DNA from: Lachnospiraceae bacterium
Lineage (GTDB): Bacteria; Bacillota; Clostridia; Lachnospirales; Lachnospiraceae
Direction: 5' to 3'
NCBI GenBank assembly: GCA_017480195.1
Contig: JAFVBE010000040.1
Span: forward strand, 34,798-98,797
Length of the DNA: 64,000 bases
The notes under the pieces were generated by a model that searched no databases, was not told the DNA's origin, and saw nothing but the letters and a program-made list of their open reading frames with translations. Positions 27,413-35,996 of this stretch are shown one piece after another (within the stretch, counting starts at the first letter, position 1; each line of letters starts with the position of its first letter). The translations under genes were made by a program, and so were the position numbers.

Positions 27413-28702
27413 TTATTCACTATAAACAACCTTACCATCAACTATCGTATCGGTAACCTTCCCCTTAAGCACCTGTCCTTCGTATGGTGTGTTGTGTCCT
27501 TTTGAGAAAAACTCCGAAGCCTTAACCTCCCACTCTATATTCGGGTCAAATATCGCTATATCAGCTTTTGCACCCTCGGTAAGCTTGCCGTAATCCTTAT
27601 CTATGCCTATGACATGTGCAGGATTGTAGCTCATTTTTTTTGCCATATCCATCATATCCATAAGTCCCGTAGATACGAGCGCTGTATAAGTAAGTGCAGC
27701 AGATGTCTCAAGACCGACAATTCCAAAAGGAGCTTTGTCAAAATATTTATCCTTTTCATCATCTGAGTGAGGTGCATGGTCGGTAGATATACAAGGCATA
27801 GTGCCATCTATCAAGCCCTCAATAAGAGCCTTGACATCCTCCTCTGTCCTAAGCGGCGGATTCATCTTGTAATTGCTGTTGGCTTCCTTTATATCTGCAT
27901 CTGTAAGAGTAAAATGATGTGGACATACCTCAGCCGTAACATCAGCACCAAGTCTTTTTGCCATGCGCATAAGCTCAACTGTTCCCTTCGTCGAGCAATG
28001 GCATATATGAAGCTTTGCCCCCGTCTCTGCCGCAAGAAGTATGTCTCTTGCAGTTATAATATCCTCCACAGAATTAGGTATTCCATCAACATTATATTTT
28101 TCTGATGCAACGCCCTCATTAAGTACACCCTTGCCTACCAAATCCTTATCCTCACAGTGTGCCATAACTACTGCACCAAGCGAGGCAGCCTTCTTCATGG
28201 ACTCACGATAAAGTCTTACATCCATAACGCTCTTTCCGTCCTCAGAAAATGCTACCGCACCGGCTTCCTTCATCGCCTTCATATCGACAAGTTCTTTACC
28301 TTCCATACCAACAGTTATAGCTGAAAGCTGCTTCACATGGACTACTGCTTCCTTATCAGCCTTGTCCAATATGTATCTAAGTGTCTCCACAGAATCAACT
28401 ACAGGGCTTGTATTAGGCATCGCACAAACCGTCGTCACTCCTCCATGTGCTGCCGCCCTTGCTCCTGTTGCTATATCCTCCTTATAGGTCTGTCCCGGAT
28501 CTCTGAAATGCACATGCAAATCTATAAATCCCGGCATAACATACTTACCCTTCGCATCTATAATCTCGCTGTCATCACCCTCGTATGCCTCGTTCTTGCT
28601 TCTTACATATATTTTCTTTATAGTGTCACCACTTACTTCTACATCTGCTTCCTCATTAAGCCCTGTCTCAGGGTCTATAACGTGACCGTTAATAATTACC
28701 AT
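27413..28702 (-). CDS. pyrC: Dihydroorotase
   Basis: Cyclises N-carbamoyl-aspartate to dihydroorotate in pyrimidine synthesis. It is a type I (amidohydrolase) enzyme of 429 residues. Metal ligands are visible in DLHVHFRDPGQTYKED (HxH), the HCED and HICHCSTKGTVE histidines, and Asp in CISTDHAPHSDDEK. NMPNTSPVVDS-type and GIVGLETSAAL motifs are present. AAGGAGG lies 4 nt before the ATG. No other pyr gene is adjacent, so it stands apart from a pyr operon here. Confidence 0.96.
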   Translation of the reverse strand: MVIINGHVIDPETGLNEEADVEVSGDTIKKIYVRSKNEAYEGDDSEIIDAKGKYVMPGFIDLHVHFRDPGQTYKEDIATGARAAAHGGVTTVCAMPNTSPVVDSVETLRYILDKADKEAVVHVKQLSAITVGMEGKELVDMKAMKEAGAVAFSEDGKSVMDVRLYRESMKKAASLGAVVMAHCEDKDLVGKGVLNEGVASEKYNVDGIPNSVEDIITARDILLAAETGAKLHICHCSTKGTVELMRMAKRLGADVTAEVCPHHFTLTDADIKEANSNYKMNPPLRTEEDVKALIEGLIDGTMPCISTDHAPHSDDEKDKYFDKAPFGIVGLETSAALTYTALVSTGLMDMMDMAKKMSYNPAHVIGIDKDYGKLTEGAKADIAIFDPNIEWEVKASEFFSKGHNTPYEGQVLKGKVTDTIVDGKVVYSE

Positions 28703-28779
28703 ATCGTCCTCCTTGTCTAATCTTAATTTTGTGTCAAAATTATTGATTTCTAAAATCTATATCTTGTGTAAATCATTTT

Positions 28780-29295
28780 CTATAAGGTTTCTGCTTCAAG
28801 CATATATTTTATTAAATAAGCTTCTTTTAATAAATCTTCATCCTCCGTCACTTTAAATGTGACAAAGACCGTATCATTTTCGCCATCTGCCTCAAGCCTT
28901 TCTATATCAAGCTTTGAAGCTGATATAATGGATAATATATCCTTTATGCAAAGCCCCTTCTTGGATTTTTCATCAGCCTTAAGTGTTAATTCAAGCTTTC
29001 CACCCTTCAAATCACTCGTGACAAATTCCCTTAAAACCTTTGTATCTTCTGCAAGAAATAATTCATACTGCCTTCTTCTGCTAATCTGAACAACCTTTTT
29101 TAGAAAATCCAGATAATAAGGATTATCTTTAAATCGCTCATACATTTCCTTTTCACGCTCAGGCTTATAGATACTGTCTCCTGTATCAAGCTTGGTTTCT
29201 GCAACCGCTTTTGTACACTCCATGCGTGCATCAAATAAATCCTTCATCTTATCGTCTATTTCATTTATATCTTTTCTTATTTTTTCTAAATTCAT
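28780..29295 (-). CDS. AroQ-type chorismate mutase with extra C-terminal domain
   Basis: Residues 1-90 form the three-helix AroQ domain. Arg in EIDDKMKDLFDARMECTKAV, Lys in KLDTG, and the PEREKEMYERF segment are typical, so it should convert chorismate to prephenate. Residues 95-171 form a second domain (VTSDLKGGKLELTLKADEKS, then ASKLDIERLEA) with an alternating beta-alpha pattern that I do not recognise. It might be a small regulatory or binding module. There is no prephenate dehydratase or dehydrogenase motif. It lies upstream of pyrC, with AAGGGG before the ATG. Confidence 0.8.
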   Translation of the reverse strand: MNLEKIRKDINEIDDKMKDLFDARMECTKAVAETKLDTGDSIYKPEREKEMYERFKDNPYYLDFLKKVVQISRRRQYELFLAEDTKVLREFVTSDLKGGKLELTLKADEKSKKGLCIKDILSIISASKLDIERLEADGENDTVFVTFKVTEDEDLLKEAYLIKYMLEAETL

Positions 29296-29351
29296 GGCAA
29301 CCCCTTATAATAATATTAAAATCCAACTATAAACTCGAACTTTTTATCTAC

Positions 29352-29759
29352 CTAAAACATCTCCCCATTTACACTATAAACCTCGTCAAAGCCTATCCTC
29401 TCATTCGCAATCTGTATATATCTTGCCTCAGTATCAAGCTTGGCAGCCATCCCTGTCCTCTTTAAATATACGCCCTCCGGATTCTCCTTATCCTTGTGAT
29501 AATAGACAACCGTTATAATCGGGTGCTCGTCCTGTACCAGCCTGTGTTCAAGCTGTTTGAACCTTATATCCAAATCCTCCTTCATATCCTCAGAAAGCTC
29601 TGCCTTCGGACATATGATTTTCTTCTTTCTGTCTATGGCGGCCTCAAATCCCTTTAATGCTGAAAATGGTGAGAATATCTTAGCCCTGTCGGCTATGCTC
29701 ATACCCCCGCGTTTTGATATCGGGCGTGGCATATCTATAATATCTTCATAACCTGTCAT
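29352..29759 (-). CDS. YolD-like protein
   Basis: A 135-residue YolD family protein. The conserved region is MPRPISKRGGMSIADRAKIF then SPFSALKGFEAAI, ending with the NERIGFDEVYSV segment. YolD proteins are thought to act as UmuD-like partners of Y-family polymerases in Firmicutes. It starts 9 bp after the polymerase gene stop with AGGAGG, so the two are co-transcribed. Confidence 0.88.
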   Translation of the reverse strand: MTGYEDIIDMPRPISKRGGMSIADRAKIFSPFSALKGFEAAIDRKKKIICPKAELSEDMKEDLDIRFKQLEHRLVQDEHPIITVVYYHKDKENPEGVYLKRTGMAAKLDTEARYIQIANERIGFDEVYSVNGEMF

Positions 29760-29768
29760 GGTAACCTC

Positions 29769-31139
29769 CTATGCTTTATGCCCACCGATTTGACTGTTAC
29801 GGTCCTTCATCGTTGCACCCTCTTCAAAATTAGTGCCTTTTAATATTGCATTCTTACCAAAGCGTTTTTTTATGCTTATCATAGTCTGCTGCATCTTCTT
29901 CTCTTTCTCAAGCTCTTCGGCACTTGTGAACATATCAAACTGCTCATAAGCCTCAGGCACGACTGCATTTGCACTTATAGTAATTCTCCTTATCGTAAGA
30001 TTCCTATCGACTATCTCATCATAGAGCTTAATAACCGCCTCTGTAATCTTCTTAGAGGATGATGTATTTGTTCCGAAGTTCGCAGTTCCGTGTGCTGACT
30101 TGGGCACACTTCTTCCGTATCTGTCTATCTTAACCTCACCCTTGTAGCCTCCGTTATCGACATTTATTCTATCATAGCCTATCTCCAAAGTAAATGAACC
30201 TGATGCAAGCCCCTTATCCACTAAATCAAGTATAAGCTCCTCTGTCATTTCTCTTACAACTACCCTTGTTTTATCAAAATCATACGGACAATGAAGCACC
30301 TGCCCCGAAGAAAAGCTGTTGGTTCTCGGTTTATATCTCTTTATATCCGCTATGGTACATGGCTCATAGCCCCATGCATGGTCTATCAGAAGCTCAGCGT
30401 CTATACCAAATATCTTATATAATAAATCTTCATTCGCAACAGACATCCTTGCGATATCGCCCATAGTATGCATACCATACTTATCAAGTCTTTTGGCTGT
30501 ACCGGGGCCTGTCCTCCAGAAATCCGTTATAGGCTTATGTCCCCACAGAAGCCTGCGGTATGACATCTCATCAAGCTCGGCTATTCTTACTCCGTAGGAA
30601 TCCGGCTTTATATGCTTAGCCCCTATATCCATAGCCACCTTAGCCAGATAAAGATTAGGAGCGATACCGGCTGTGGCGGTTATACCGGTTGAATTTAACA
30701 CATCCATAATTATGACTCTTGCGAGCTCGGCTGCGGTCATCTGATAGAGTGAAAGATAATCCGTCACATCCATAAATACCTCATCTATGCTGTAAACCTG
30801 AATATCATCAGGACTGATATATTTCATATAAATCTCATATATTCTCGATGAATATTCTATATAAAGCGCCATACGAGGTACGGCTGCTATGAATGTAATC
30901 TCCTTACCTGTTCTTTTCTTGATATCCTTTACCTTCTGGTAAACCTCAAAAAGCCTTGAGCGTCCCGACAGCCCATATGCCTTAAGCGACGGTGTAACCG
31001 CAAGACAGATGGTCTTCTCGGTGCGTGACTCATCTGCCACCACAAGATTGGTAGTCAGCGGGTCAAGCCCTCTTTCCACACATTCAACCGATGCGTAGAA
31101 GGATTTTAAATCAATTGATATATAAGTTCTTTCACTCAT
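29769..31139 (-). CDS. Y-family DNA polymerase (UvrX/UmuC-like)
   Basis: Error-prone translesion polymerase. Palm motifs are YISIDLKSFYASVECVERG (first Asp, steric-gate Phe/Tyr) and YSIDEVFMDVT (the SIDE catalytic pair). GITATAGIAPNLYLAKVAMD and the helix-hairpin-helix region (WRTGPGTAKRLDKYGMHTMG) follow, then the little-finger domain. At 456 residues it is longer than DinB (about 350) and matches UvrX/YqjW, which are paired with YolD proteins, as here. A beta-clamp-binding-like QFDMFTS lies near the C-terminus. I see no LexA box upstream. Confidence 0.92.
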   Translation of the reverse strand: MSERTYISIDLKSFYASVECVERGLDPLTTNLVVADESRTEKTICLAVTPSLKAYGLSGRSRLFEVYQKVKDIKKRTGKEITFIAAVPRMALYIEYSSRIYEIYMKYISPDDIQVYSIDEVFMDVTDYLSLYQMTAAELARVIIMDVLNSTGITATAGIAPNLYLAKVAMDIGAKHIKPDSYGVRIAELDEMSYRRLLWGHKPITDFWRTGPGTAKRLDKYGMHTMGDIARMSVANEDLLYKIFGIDAELLIDHAWGYEPCTIADIKRYKPRTNSFSSGQVLHCPYDFDKTRVVVREMTEELILDLVDKGLASGSFTLEIGYDRINVDNGGYKGEVKIDRYGRSVPKSAHGTANFGTNTSSSKKITEAVIKLYDEIVDRNLTIRRITISANAVVPEAYEQFDMFTSAEELEKEKKMQQTMISIKKRFGKNAILKGTNFEEGATMKDRNSQIGGHKA

Positions 31140-31231
31140 ATAAAAACTCCTGTAAATCAGATTTACATTTCACAGTAAATATCATACCATCTTTCTTAAC
31201 AGACCGATGGTTTTTCTCGTCAAAGTGATAT

Positions 31232-31245
31232 TCGTGCATACACGA
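31232..31245. promoter_or_regulatory. Short palindrome upstream of the polymerase gene
   Basis: TCGTG-CATA-CACGA is a perfect 5-bp inverted repeat about 95 bp upstream of the polymerase start, in the divergent gap shared with spoVAA. It does not match the LexA-like boxes at recA. It may be an operator for another repressor. Confidence 0.3.
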
Positions 31246-31332
31246 TACCACCTATACTCGTTATATTACCAAAATTATCATTTATATACAAGAAGTTAAG
31301 TTATCAATAAATTATATTGCCTTCAACCACTT

Positions 31333-31362
31333 GTATTATATTCAATATTTTTTTACATAATT
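31333..31362 (+). promoter_or_regulatory. Weak candidate forespore promoter of the spoVA operon
   Basis: GTATT (31333-31337) and CATAATT (31356-31362), 18 bp apart, loosely resemble a sigma-G promoter and lie 57 bp upstream of the spoVAA start. spoVA operons are sigma-G controlled in Bacillus and Clostridium; the match here is only partial. Confidence 0.3.
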
Positions 31363-31418
31363 TCTATGTTTTTTGGAATACTAAGATAAAATTACTGTTT
31401 ATTAAAAGGACGATTAAT

Positions 31419-32060
31419 ATGGAAGATTTAACACTGTACCTTGCCTTAGAACAAAGTCTTATAGCCCCAGCAAGAAAAGTTTCAATAGGCGATATAGCCA
31501 AGATATTCTGCACAAACAAGGATATAAGCCATGCAGTATCTAAGATGGAGGTTTTCACATTTCCAAATACCGAAGAAGGCCAGATGGTTGTTACGGTTAT
31601 GAAGCTTATTGAACTGATTAATACGAATTTCAAGGAGCTTAAGATAGAAAGCATAGGAAATTCTGAAACTATTGTATACTATAAGAACACTACTCCAACA
31701 AGAAAGATAACCAACAAATTAAAGGCTGTTTTACTTATGATATTTGCATTCTTAGGTACGGGATACTCAATCATGTCCTATAACGGAGATGTTGGCTCAA
31801 GAGACTTACTGGAAAGACTATATACCATGTTTACCGGCAATGCAGCAGACGGCAGTCCTAAGGGACTTTCACTCGGCATAGTCATGTACTCCATAGGACT
31901 TTGTATAGGTATGATTATCTTCTTTAATCACGGAATTAATAATAAGGATACTGACGATCCTACACCGCTTCAGGTACAGATGCGGTTATACGAGCAAAAT
32001 GTAAATCAAGCCATAATTATAGACAGCGACAGGAACAGGGAAACTATAGATGTTGATTAA
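31419..32060 (+). CDS. spoVAA: Stage V sporulation protein AA
   Basis: Cytosolic-plus-membrane component of the spoVA locus, which moves Ca-dipicolinate into the forespore and out again at germination. The N-terminal half is soluble (YLALEQSLIAPARKVSIGDI), and two hydrophobic segments follow (about 110-130 and 155-175). I start at 31419 (MEDLTLYL), where AAAGGA lies 8 nt upstream. Frames further upstream have no ribosome site. It is 213 residues, as in other SpoVAA proteins, and overlaps spoVAB by 11 bp. Confidence 0.88.
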   Translation: MEDLTLYLALEQSLIAPARKVSIGDIAKIFCTNKDISHAVSKMEVFTFPNTEEGQMVVTVMKLIELINTNFKELKIESIGNSETIVYYKNTTPTRKITNKLKAVLLMIFAFLGTGYSIMSYNGDVGSRDLLERLYTMFTGNAADGSPKGLSLGIVMYSIGLCIGMIIFFNHGINNKDTDDPTPLQVQMRLYEQNVNQAIIIDSDRNRETIDVD

Positions 32061-32463
32061 AACAATACTCTTTTTATGCTTTTGTACTACGGCAGGCAGT
32101 GCTACTGCTGCCGGCTACGTGGCTTTCATTACATTGCTCGGTGTATTTCAGAAGCTTATCGAAAAATACAAGGCATCAAAATATATAAAATTACTTGAGA
32201 CGGTCATAATAACCGGTGTTACTTCGGCAACATTAATTGATTTATTCAATATTAAGCTTCCCTTTGGCATATGGGGACTTGTAATATTTAATTTATTCGG
32301 AGGTGTATTCGTCGGCTGTCTGGCAGGAGCCTTAGCCGAAACCCTTAATATCTTCCCTATACTGTCACGCCGCTTTAACATCCGTGAATGGCTGCCGTAT
32401 GTACTAGTTGCAGCCGCCATCGGTAAAGCGTGCGGAAGCATCATACAATTACTGAATATGTGA
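32050..32463 (+). CDS. spoVAB: Stage V sporulation protein AB
   Basis: A 137-residue membrane protein with about four hydrophobic helices. Typical SpoVAB features are the N-terminal GSATAAGYVAFITLLG, LPFGIWGLVIFNLFGGVFVGCLAGALAE in the middle and a C-terminal GKACGSIIQL. It overlaps the end of spoVAA by 11 bp, implying translational coupling. spoVAC follows, but 236 bp away across a palindromic repeat. Confidence 0.9.
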   Translation: MLIKTILFLCFCTTAGSATAAGYVAFITLLGVFQKLIEKYKASKYIKLLETVIITGVTSATLIDLFNIKLPFGIWGLVIFNLFGGVFVGCLAGALAETLNIFPILSRRFNIREWLPYVLVAAAIGKACGSIIQLLNM

Positions 32464-32488
32464 ATGTCAACTTTATATAATTTTATAC

Positions 32489-32675
32489 GGTGTATGTGAT
32501 TTATATATCCATAAGCAGGTACTATGAGCCGTCGGTACTTAGCGGCTTGACTTATAAGTTAATGTCACTTCGCGAAGTGAATGTGGCAATAACTTATGAG
32601 GAAAGCCGGTTAGTACCGCTACGAGCGAATCGTAGCGAGAGCGTGCCTGCGATGGATATATGGATTACATACACC
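32489..32675. repeat. Palindromic repeat (copy D) inside the spoVA operon, 187 bp
   Basis: Outer arms GGTGTATGTGATTTATATAT (from 32489) and the segment ending at 32675 are near-perfect reverse complements for 30 bp. The centre is a 16-bp perfect palindrome (TCACTTCGCGAAGTGA, 32565-32580). Termini match copy C at 24718-24982: about 28 of 30 bases at one end, 17 bases at the other. It separates spoVAB from spoVAC and ends 25 bp before the spoVAC start. An open frame runs through it into spoVAC, but I do not regard that frame as coding. Confidence 0.87.
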
Positions 32676-32699
32676 TCAAAAAAGAAAGGAAATGAAAAT

Positions 32700-33161
32700 A
32701 TGAAGGTTAAACAAAATGATGAAGAATATAATAAATATGTCGAAACCGTCACTCCAAAACACAATACATTTATAAACTGCCTGAATGCTTTCTGGGTAGG
32801 CGGTCTTATCTGCATAATCGGACAGGGAATTATGGATTTATTTATGAATTACTTTGGATATTCAAAGGACGATGCGGCAAGCTGGACATCAATAATTCTC
32901 GTCCTTATCAGTGTGCTTCTTACATCCTTTAACTTATACAAGAAGATAGCCAAATTCGCAGGCGCAGGAGCACTTGTACCCATCACGGGTTTTGCTAATT
33001 CTGTAGCCTCTCCTACCATTGAGTACAAAAAAGAGGGCGAAGTATTTGGTAAGGGGGTCAAGATATTTACGATAGCAGGTCCCGTTATATTATTCGGAAT
33101 TGTAGTAAGTTGGGCTGCAGGTCTTATATACTACCTCTTAAGGTTAGCGGAATTTATATAA
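32700..33161 (+). CDS. spoVAC: Stage V sporulation protein AC
   Basis: Membrane component of the SpoVA dipicolinate channel; the Bacillus protein acts as a mechanosensitive channel. There are four hydrophobic segments. Signatures are FWVGGLICIIGQGIMD, then IAKFAGAGALVPITGFANSV. I start at 32700 (MKVKQNDEEYN), after GAAAGGA; this gives 153 residues, matching the family. A longer frame from 32490 would translate the palindromic repeat. Confidence 0.94.
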   Translation: MKVKQNDEEYNKYVETVTPKHNTFINCLNAFWVGGLICIIGQGIMDLFMNYFGYSKDDAASWTSIILVLISVLLTSFNLYKKIAKFAGAGALVPITGFANSVASPTIEYKKEGEVFGKGVKIFTIAGPVILFGIVVSWAAGLIYYLLRLAEFI

Positions 33162-33179
33162 AGTCGGAGGAAATTTATA

Positions 33180-34232
33180 ATGGAAAACAAAGAAATAAAT
33201 GAACAATGTGGAAAGCAGACCATAAAATTTAACCATCCCCCTGTCATCATAAGCCGCGCTTCTACTGTCGGTGAAATGGAGGGACAGGGCCCTCTTGCTT
33301 CGTATTTCGACCAGATTGAAACGGACCCCACATTCGGTCAGGATTCCTGGGAGAAGGGTGAGTCCGAGATGGTAAGGCGTACCGTAGAGCTCGCCATATC
33401 AAAATCAGGAATTGAGAAAGAAAAAATCAGATATATATTTGGTGGTGATTTGCTTGGTCAGCTTATAGGTACTACTTTCGGACTAAAGGATTTTGATATA
33501 CCGGTCTTTGGCTTATATGGCGCCTGTTCAACCTGTGGAGAATCATTATCTCTTGCTGCCATGACAGTTTCAGCAGGCTATGCAGATTATGCAATCGCAG
33601 CTACCAGCAGTCATTTCGGAGGTGCGGAGAAGCAGTTCAGATTCCCTCTGGAATACGGAAACCAAAGACCCCTGTCTGCTACATGGACAGTCACAGGCAG
33701 CGGTGCATTCGTCGTTGCAAGAACATCTACTGAGCAGCCTATGAACAGCTACCCACGCATATCGGCGGTTACTACAGGTAAAATCGTTGACTACGGAGTA
33801 AGAGACAGTATGAATATGGGTGCCTGCATGGCTCCTGCTGCCGCAGATGTTATATATCAGGCACTTGAGGATTTAAGCCTAAAGCCAAATCAGCTTGATA
33901 AAATCATAACCGGAGATTTGGGAAAGGTCGGAAGCGAAATATTGATAAAGCTTCTTCGTGACAACGGCTATGATATAGAAAAACAGCATATGGACTGCGG
34001 TGTAGAAATATTTGATAACAGTGAACAGGATACTCATAGCGGAGGAAGCGGTTGCGGATGTTCTGCCGTAACACTTGCCGGATATATCCTTCATAAGCTT
34101 GATGAACAGGAATGGAAGAAGATATTATTTGTTCCTACGGGAGCACTTCTTTCTACCGTAAGCTATAACGAAGGTGAGACAATACCCGGTATAGCTCATG
34201 CACTCTTAATTGAACAAGGTGGAGGTAATTAA
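33180..34232 (+). CDS. spoVAD: Stage V sporulation protein AD
   Basis: Thiolase-fold protein that binds Ca-dipicolinate at the inner spore membrane. PPVIISRASTVGEMEGQGPL opens the protein. The thiolase-like YGACSTCGESLSLAAM carries the equivalent of the nucleophilic Cys region, and ATSSHFGGAEKQFRFPLEYG is a SpoVAD hallmark. The C-terminus has HSGGSGCGCSAV. It is 350 residues (Bacillus 338). GGAGG lies 9 nt before the ATG. It ends one base before spoVAE. Confidence 0.96.
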   Translation: MENKEINEQCGKQTIKFNHPPVIISRASTVGEMEGQGPLASYFDQIETDPTFGQDSWEKGESEMVRRTVELAISKSGIEKEKIRYIFGGDLLGQLIGTTFGLKDFDIPVFGLYGACSTCGESLSLAAMTVSAGYADYAIAATSSHFGGAEKQFRFPLEYGNQRPLSATWTVTGSGAFVVARTSTEQPMNSYPRISAVTTGKIVDYGVRDSMNMGACMAPAAADVIYQALEDLSLKPNQLDKIITGDLGKVGSEILIKLLRDNGYDIEKQHMDCGVEIFDNSEQDTHSGGSGCGCSAVTLAGYILHKLDEQEWKKILFVPTGALLSTVSYNEGETIPGIAHALLIEQGGGN

Positions 34233-34233
34233 T

Positions 34234-34593
34234 ATGGATTATGTAAAGGCTTTTATAATAGGCGGAATAATATGCCTACTTGCACAGATTCTTATGGATA
34301 ATACGAAACTTATGCCCGGTCGTGTAATGGTTATACTCGTATGTACCGGCGTTATACTCGGTGCGGTAGGGCTTTATGAACCATTTCTTAACTATGCAGG
34401 TGCAGGTGCTTCTGTTCCTCTCTCGGGATTTGGGTATAACCTATGGCGAGGTATTAAAGAAGCAATAGATGAAGACGGATTCTTAGGACTATTCAGAGGA
34501 GGCTTCAAGATGGCTGCTGTAGGAACATCAGCCGCACTTATCTTCTCATATATCGCCTCACTTATATTCCAGCCTAAGATGACTAAGAATTAA
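34234..34593 (+). CDS. spoVAE: Stage V sporulation protein AE (SpoVAEb type)
   Basis: A 119-residue membrane protein with three or four helices. FIIGGIICLLAQILMDNTKL, then YAGAGASVPLSGFGYNLWRG, mirrors the GAGA-VP-GF motif of SpoVAC, to which it is related. I start at 34234, after GGAGG at 34221-34225; an in-frame TTG upstream lies within spoVAD. It is the last gene of the operon here: no spoVAF or gerA-like gene follows. Confidence 0.93.
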   Translation: MDYVKAFIIGGIICLLAQILMDNTKLMPGRVMVILVCTGVILGAVGLYEPFLNYAGAGASVPLSGFGYNLWRGIKEAIDEDGFLGLFRGGFKMAAVGTSAALIFSYIASLIFQPKMTKN

Positions 34594-34662
34594 TTATTCA
34601 CAAATGGTAAACAAGCATATGCTTTTTATATAGATGCGTGAACAGGTAATCCGTCCACGCAA

Positions 34663-34699
34663 AAGAGGACGGATGCCTTTATGAGACACTCGTCCTCTT
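34663..34699. terminator. Terminator hairpin between spoVAE and the facing ATPase gene
   Basis: A perfect 9-bp stem (AAGAGGACG, 34663-34671, with CGTCCTCTT, 34691-34699) is followed by TGAATTTACTT. An upstream arm (GCGTG with CACGC) allows an alternative fold. It serves convergent transcripts. Confidence 0.55.
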
Positions 34700-34714
34700 G
34701 AATTTACTTAATTA

Positions 34715-35749
34715 TTAACTCATCTCCTCAATTATATATTCATCAAAAAAAGGCAGGATAAGTCTTACGACACCATATTGTTCTCCATTTATTAAGCCTT
34801 TTTTTATAAGCCTCTTTCTGTATGGATTAAATTCATTCGTTGATATATCAAGAAAATTGCGAATATCAACTATCTTTCCTGAAGGTACATTGGCGATTCC
34901 AAATAATACTTCTCTATCCTTGTTGGACAGCTCTGCCCATATCTTATCATATGAATACTCAGATACATATCTTTTATACTTATCTACTATTTGTCTGAAA
35001 TCACCATTTTTTTCCCACGCAAAATGTCCCAAAACCTGAAATGCAAATGAATACCCCTTTGTAAGCACTGACATTTCCAAAGCATCAGCTTCATTTATTT
35101 TTAAAGTGTTTTTATAATTATCGGCCATTTCTTTTTGATTCAACGGATTAAGATAAATCTTAGGGGCCCTGTACAAAAATGTAAGATTCTTTTCATTTTG
35201 AAGCTCATCTATATTTTCAAAAAGTCCCGTCATAAGAAGACAGACTGGTAAATCCTGCCGTATAAATATCTGAAATTCACTGGCAAATTCTTTCATTGAT
35301 TTATTATTTACTACCTCATCTATTGTAATCAGGACTTTTTTCTTATGCTTTTTTAATGTCTCAAGCATCTTTGTTATTGCAAGTTGAATATTTGTTATAG
35401 GTGCTGCATTTGTAACCTCTAATCCAAATCCCCAAAATGAAAGATTAATCTTAGCATTTTTAAAAATCTCAGCACGTGAATCTTCACTTGCTAAATGTGA
35501 TGCAAAATCCTCCAAGAGATTGGATTCCGAACTTAATTCAATGACTATCCAATCATTATTCTTCTTTAATCGATTGGATATCTCTGTCATAAACACTGTC
35601 TTACCTGAACCTCTGACACCTGTTATCATATATATCTGCTCCGAAGGTTCATCATAACTAAAATTTTGTATTATTTCCTCTGCTTCTGCCGGTCTTTCAA
35701 TATATTGCTTAGGCTCGCGTCCAAAAAGCAAGGTATATGGGTTCATCAT
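34715..35749 (-). CDS. AAA+ ATPase, ATP-binding protein of the archaeal ATPase-like type
   Basis: A 344-residue STAND/AAA+ type ATPase. Walker A is MITGVRGSGKTVFMTE (near residue 45), Walker B KKVLITIDEVVN, and a sensor segment reads VCLLMTGLFENI. A C-terminal winged-helix-like region (KDREVLFGIANVPSGKIVDI, RKRLIKKGLINGEQYG) could bind DNA. No nuclease or effector domain is visible, so it may be a regulator or need a partner. It is monocistronic and preceded by a phased array of ACTGG repeats, which may be its own binding sites. Defence or stress roles are possible but not shown. Confidence 0.8.
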   Translation of the reverse strand: MMNPYTLLFGREPKQYIERPAEAEEIIQNFSYDEPSEQIYMITGVRGSGKTVFMTEISNRLKKNNDWIVIELSSESNLLEDFASHLASEDSRAEIFKNAKINLSFWGFGLEVTNAAPITNIQLAITKMLETLKKHKKKVLITIDEVVNNKSMKEFASEFQIFIRQDLPVCLLMTGLFENIDELQNEKNLTFLYRAPKIYLNPLNQKEMADNYKNTLKINEADALEMSVLTKGYSFAFQVLGHFAWEKNGDFRQIVDKYKRYVSEYSYDKIWAELSNKDREVLFGIANVPSGKIVDIRNFLDISTNEFNPYRKRLIKKGLINGEQYGVVRLILPFFDEYIIEEMS

Positions 35750-35765
35750 AATACAGCATCTCCTT

Positions 35766-35856
35766 TTTACTGGTTTTTACTGGTTTCATTTTCTTTTACT
35801 GGTTTTTACTACTCTTTACTGGTTTGAAAATATTTTACTGGTTTTTACTGGTTTTG
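35766..35856. promoter_or_regulatory. Phased array of TTTACTGG repeats upstream of the ATPase gene
   Basis: ACTGG cores start at 35769, 35779, 35798, 35818, 35837 and 35847, with a variant (ACTAC) at 35808. Steps are 10, 19, 10, 10, 19 and 10 bp, which is close to one or two helical turns. The array begins 17 bp before the ATPase start codon at 35749 and covers the likely promoter. Confidence 0.75.
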
Positions 35857-35963
35857 TCAATAAAAAAAATACCCCCATATTTCTTAAAAAGAGATATGGG
35901 AGTATAAGATTTAGCAAGCCGTGATTCGTCCCCCTTGCCGACTTCGTCGTCAAGTAGGTCCTC

Positions 35964-35996
35964 GTAAAAAATCACTGGCAAGCCGTGATTTTTTAC
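35964..35996 (-). terminator. Terminator overlapping the yebC stop codon
   Basis: A perfect 12-bp stem (GTAAAAAATCAC, 35964-35975, with GTGATTTTTTAC, 35985-35996) includes the yebC stop at 35993-35995. A partial direct copy of CAAGCCGTGATT with CGTCCC occurs 66 bp further, at about 35914-35932. Confidence 0.7.

Noticed and set aside
31140-31418. LexA box upstream of the Y-family polymerase
   Set aside because: I found no GAACN4GTTC-type match; only a different short palindrome at 31232-31245.
32490-32700. N-terminal extension of SpoVAC by 70 residues
   Set aside because: The extra frame runs through palindromic element D, has no ribosome site and no SpoVA similarity; the start at 32700 matches the family.
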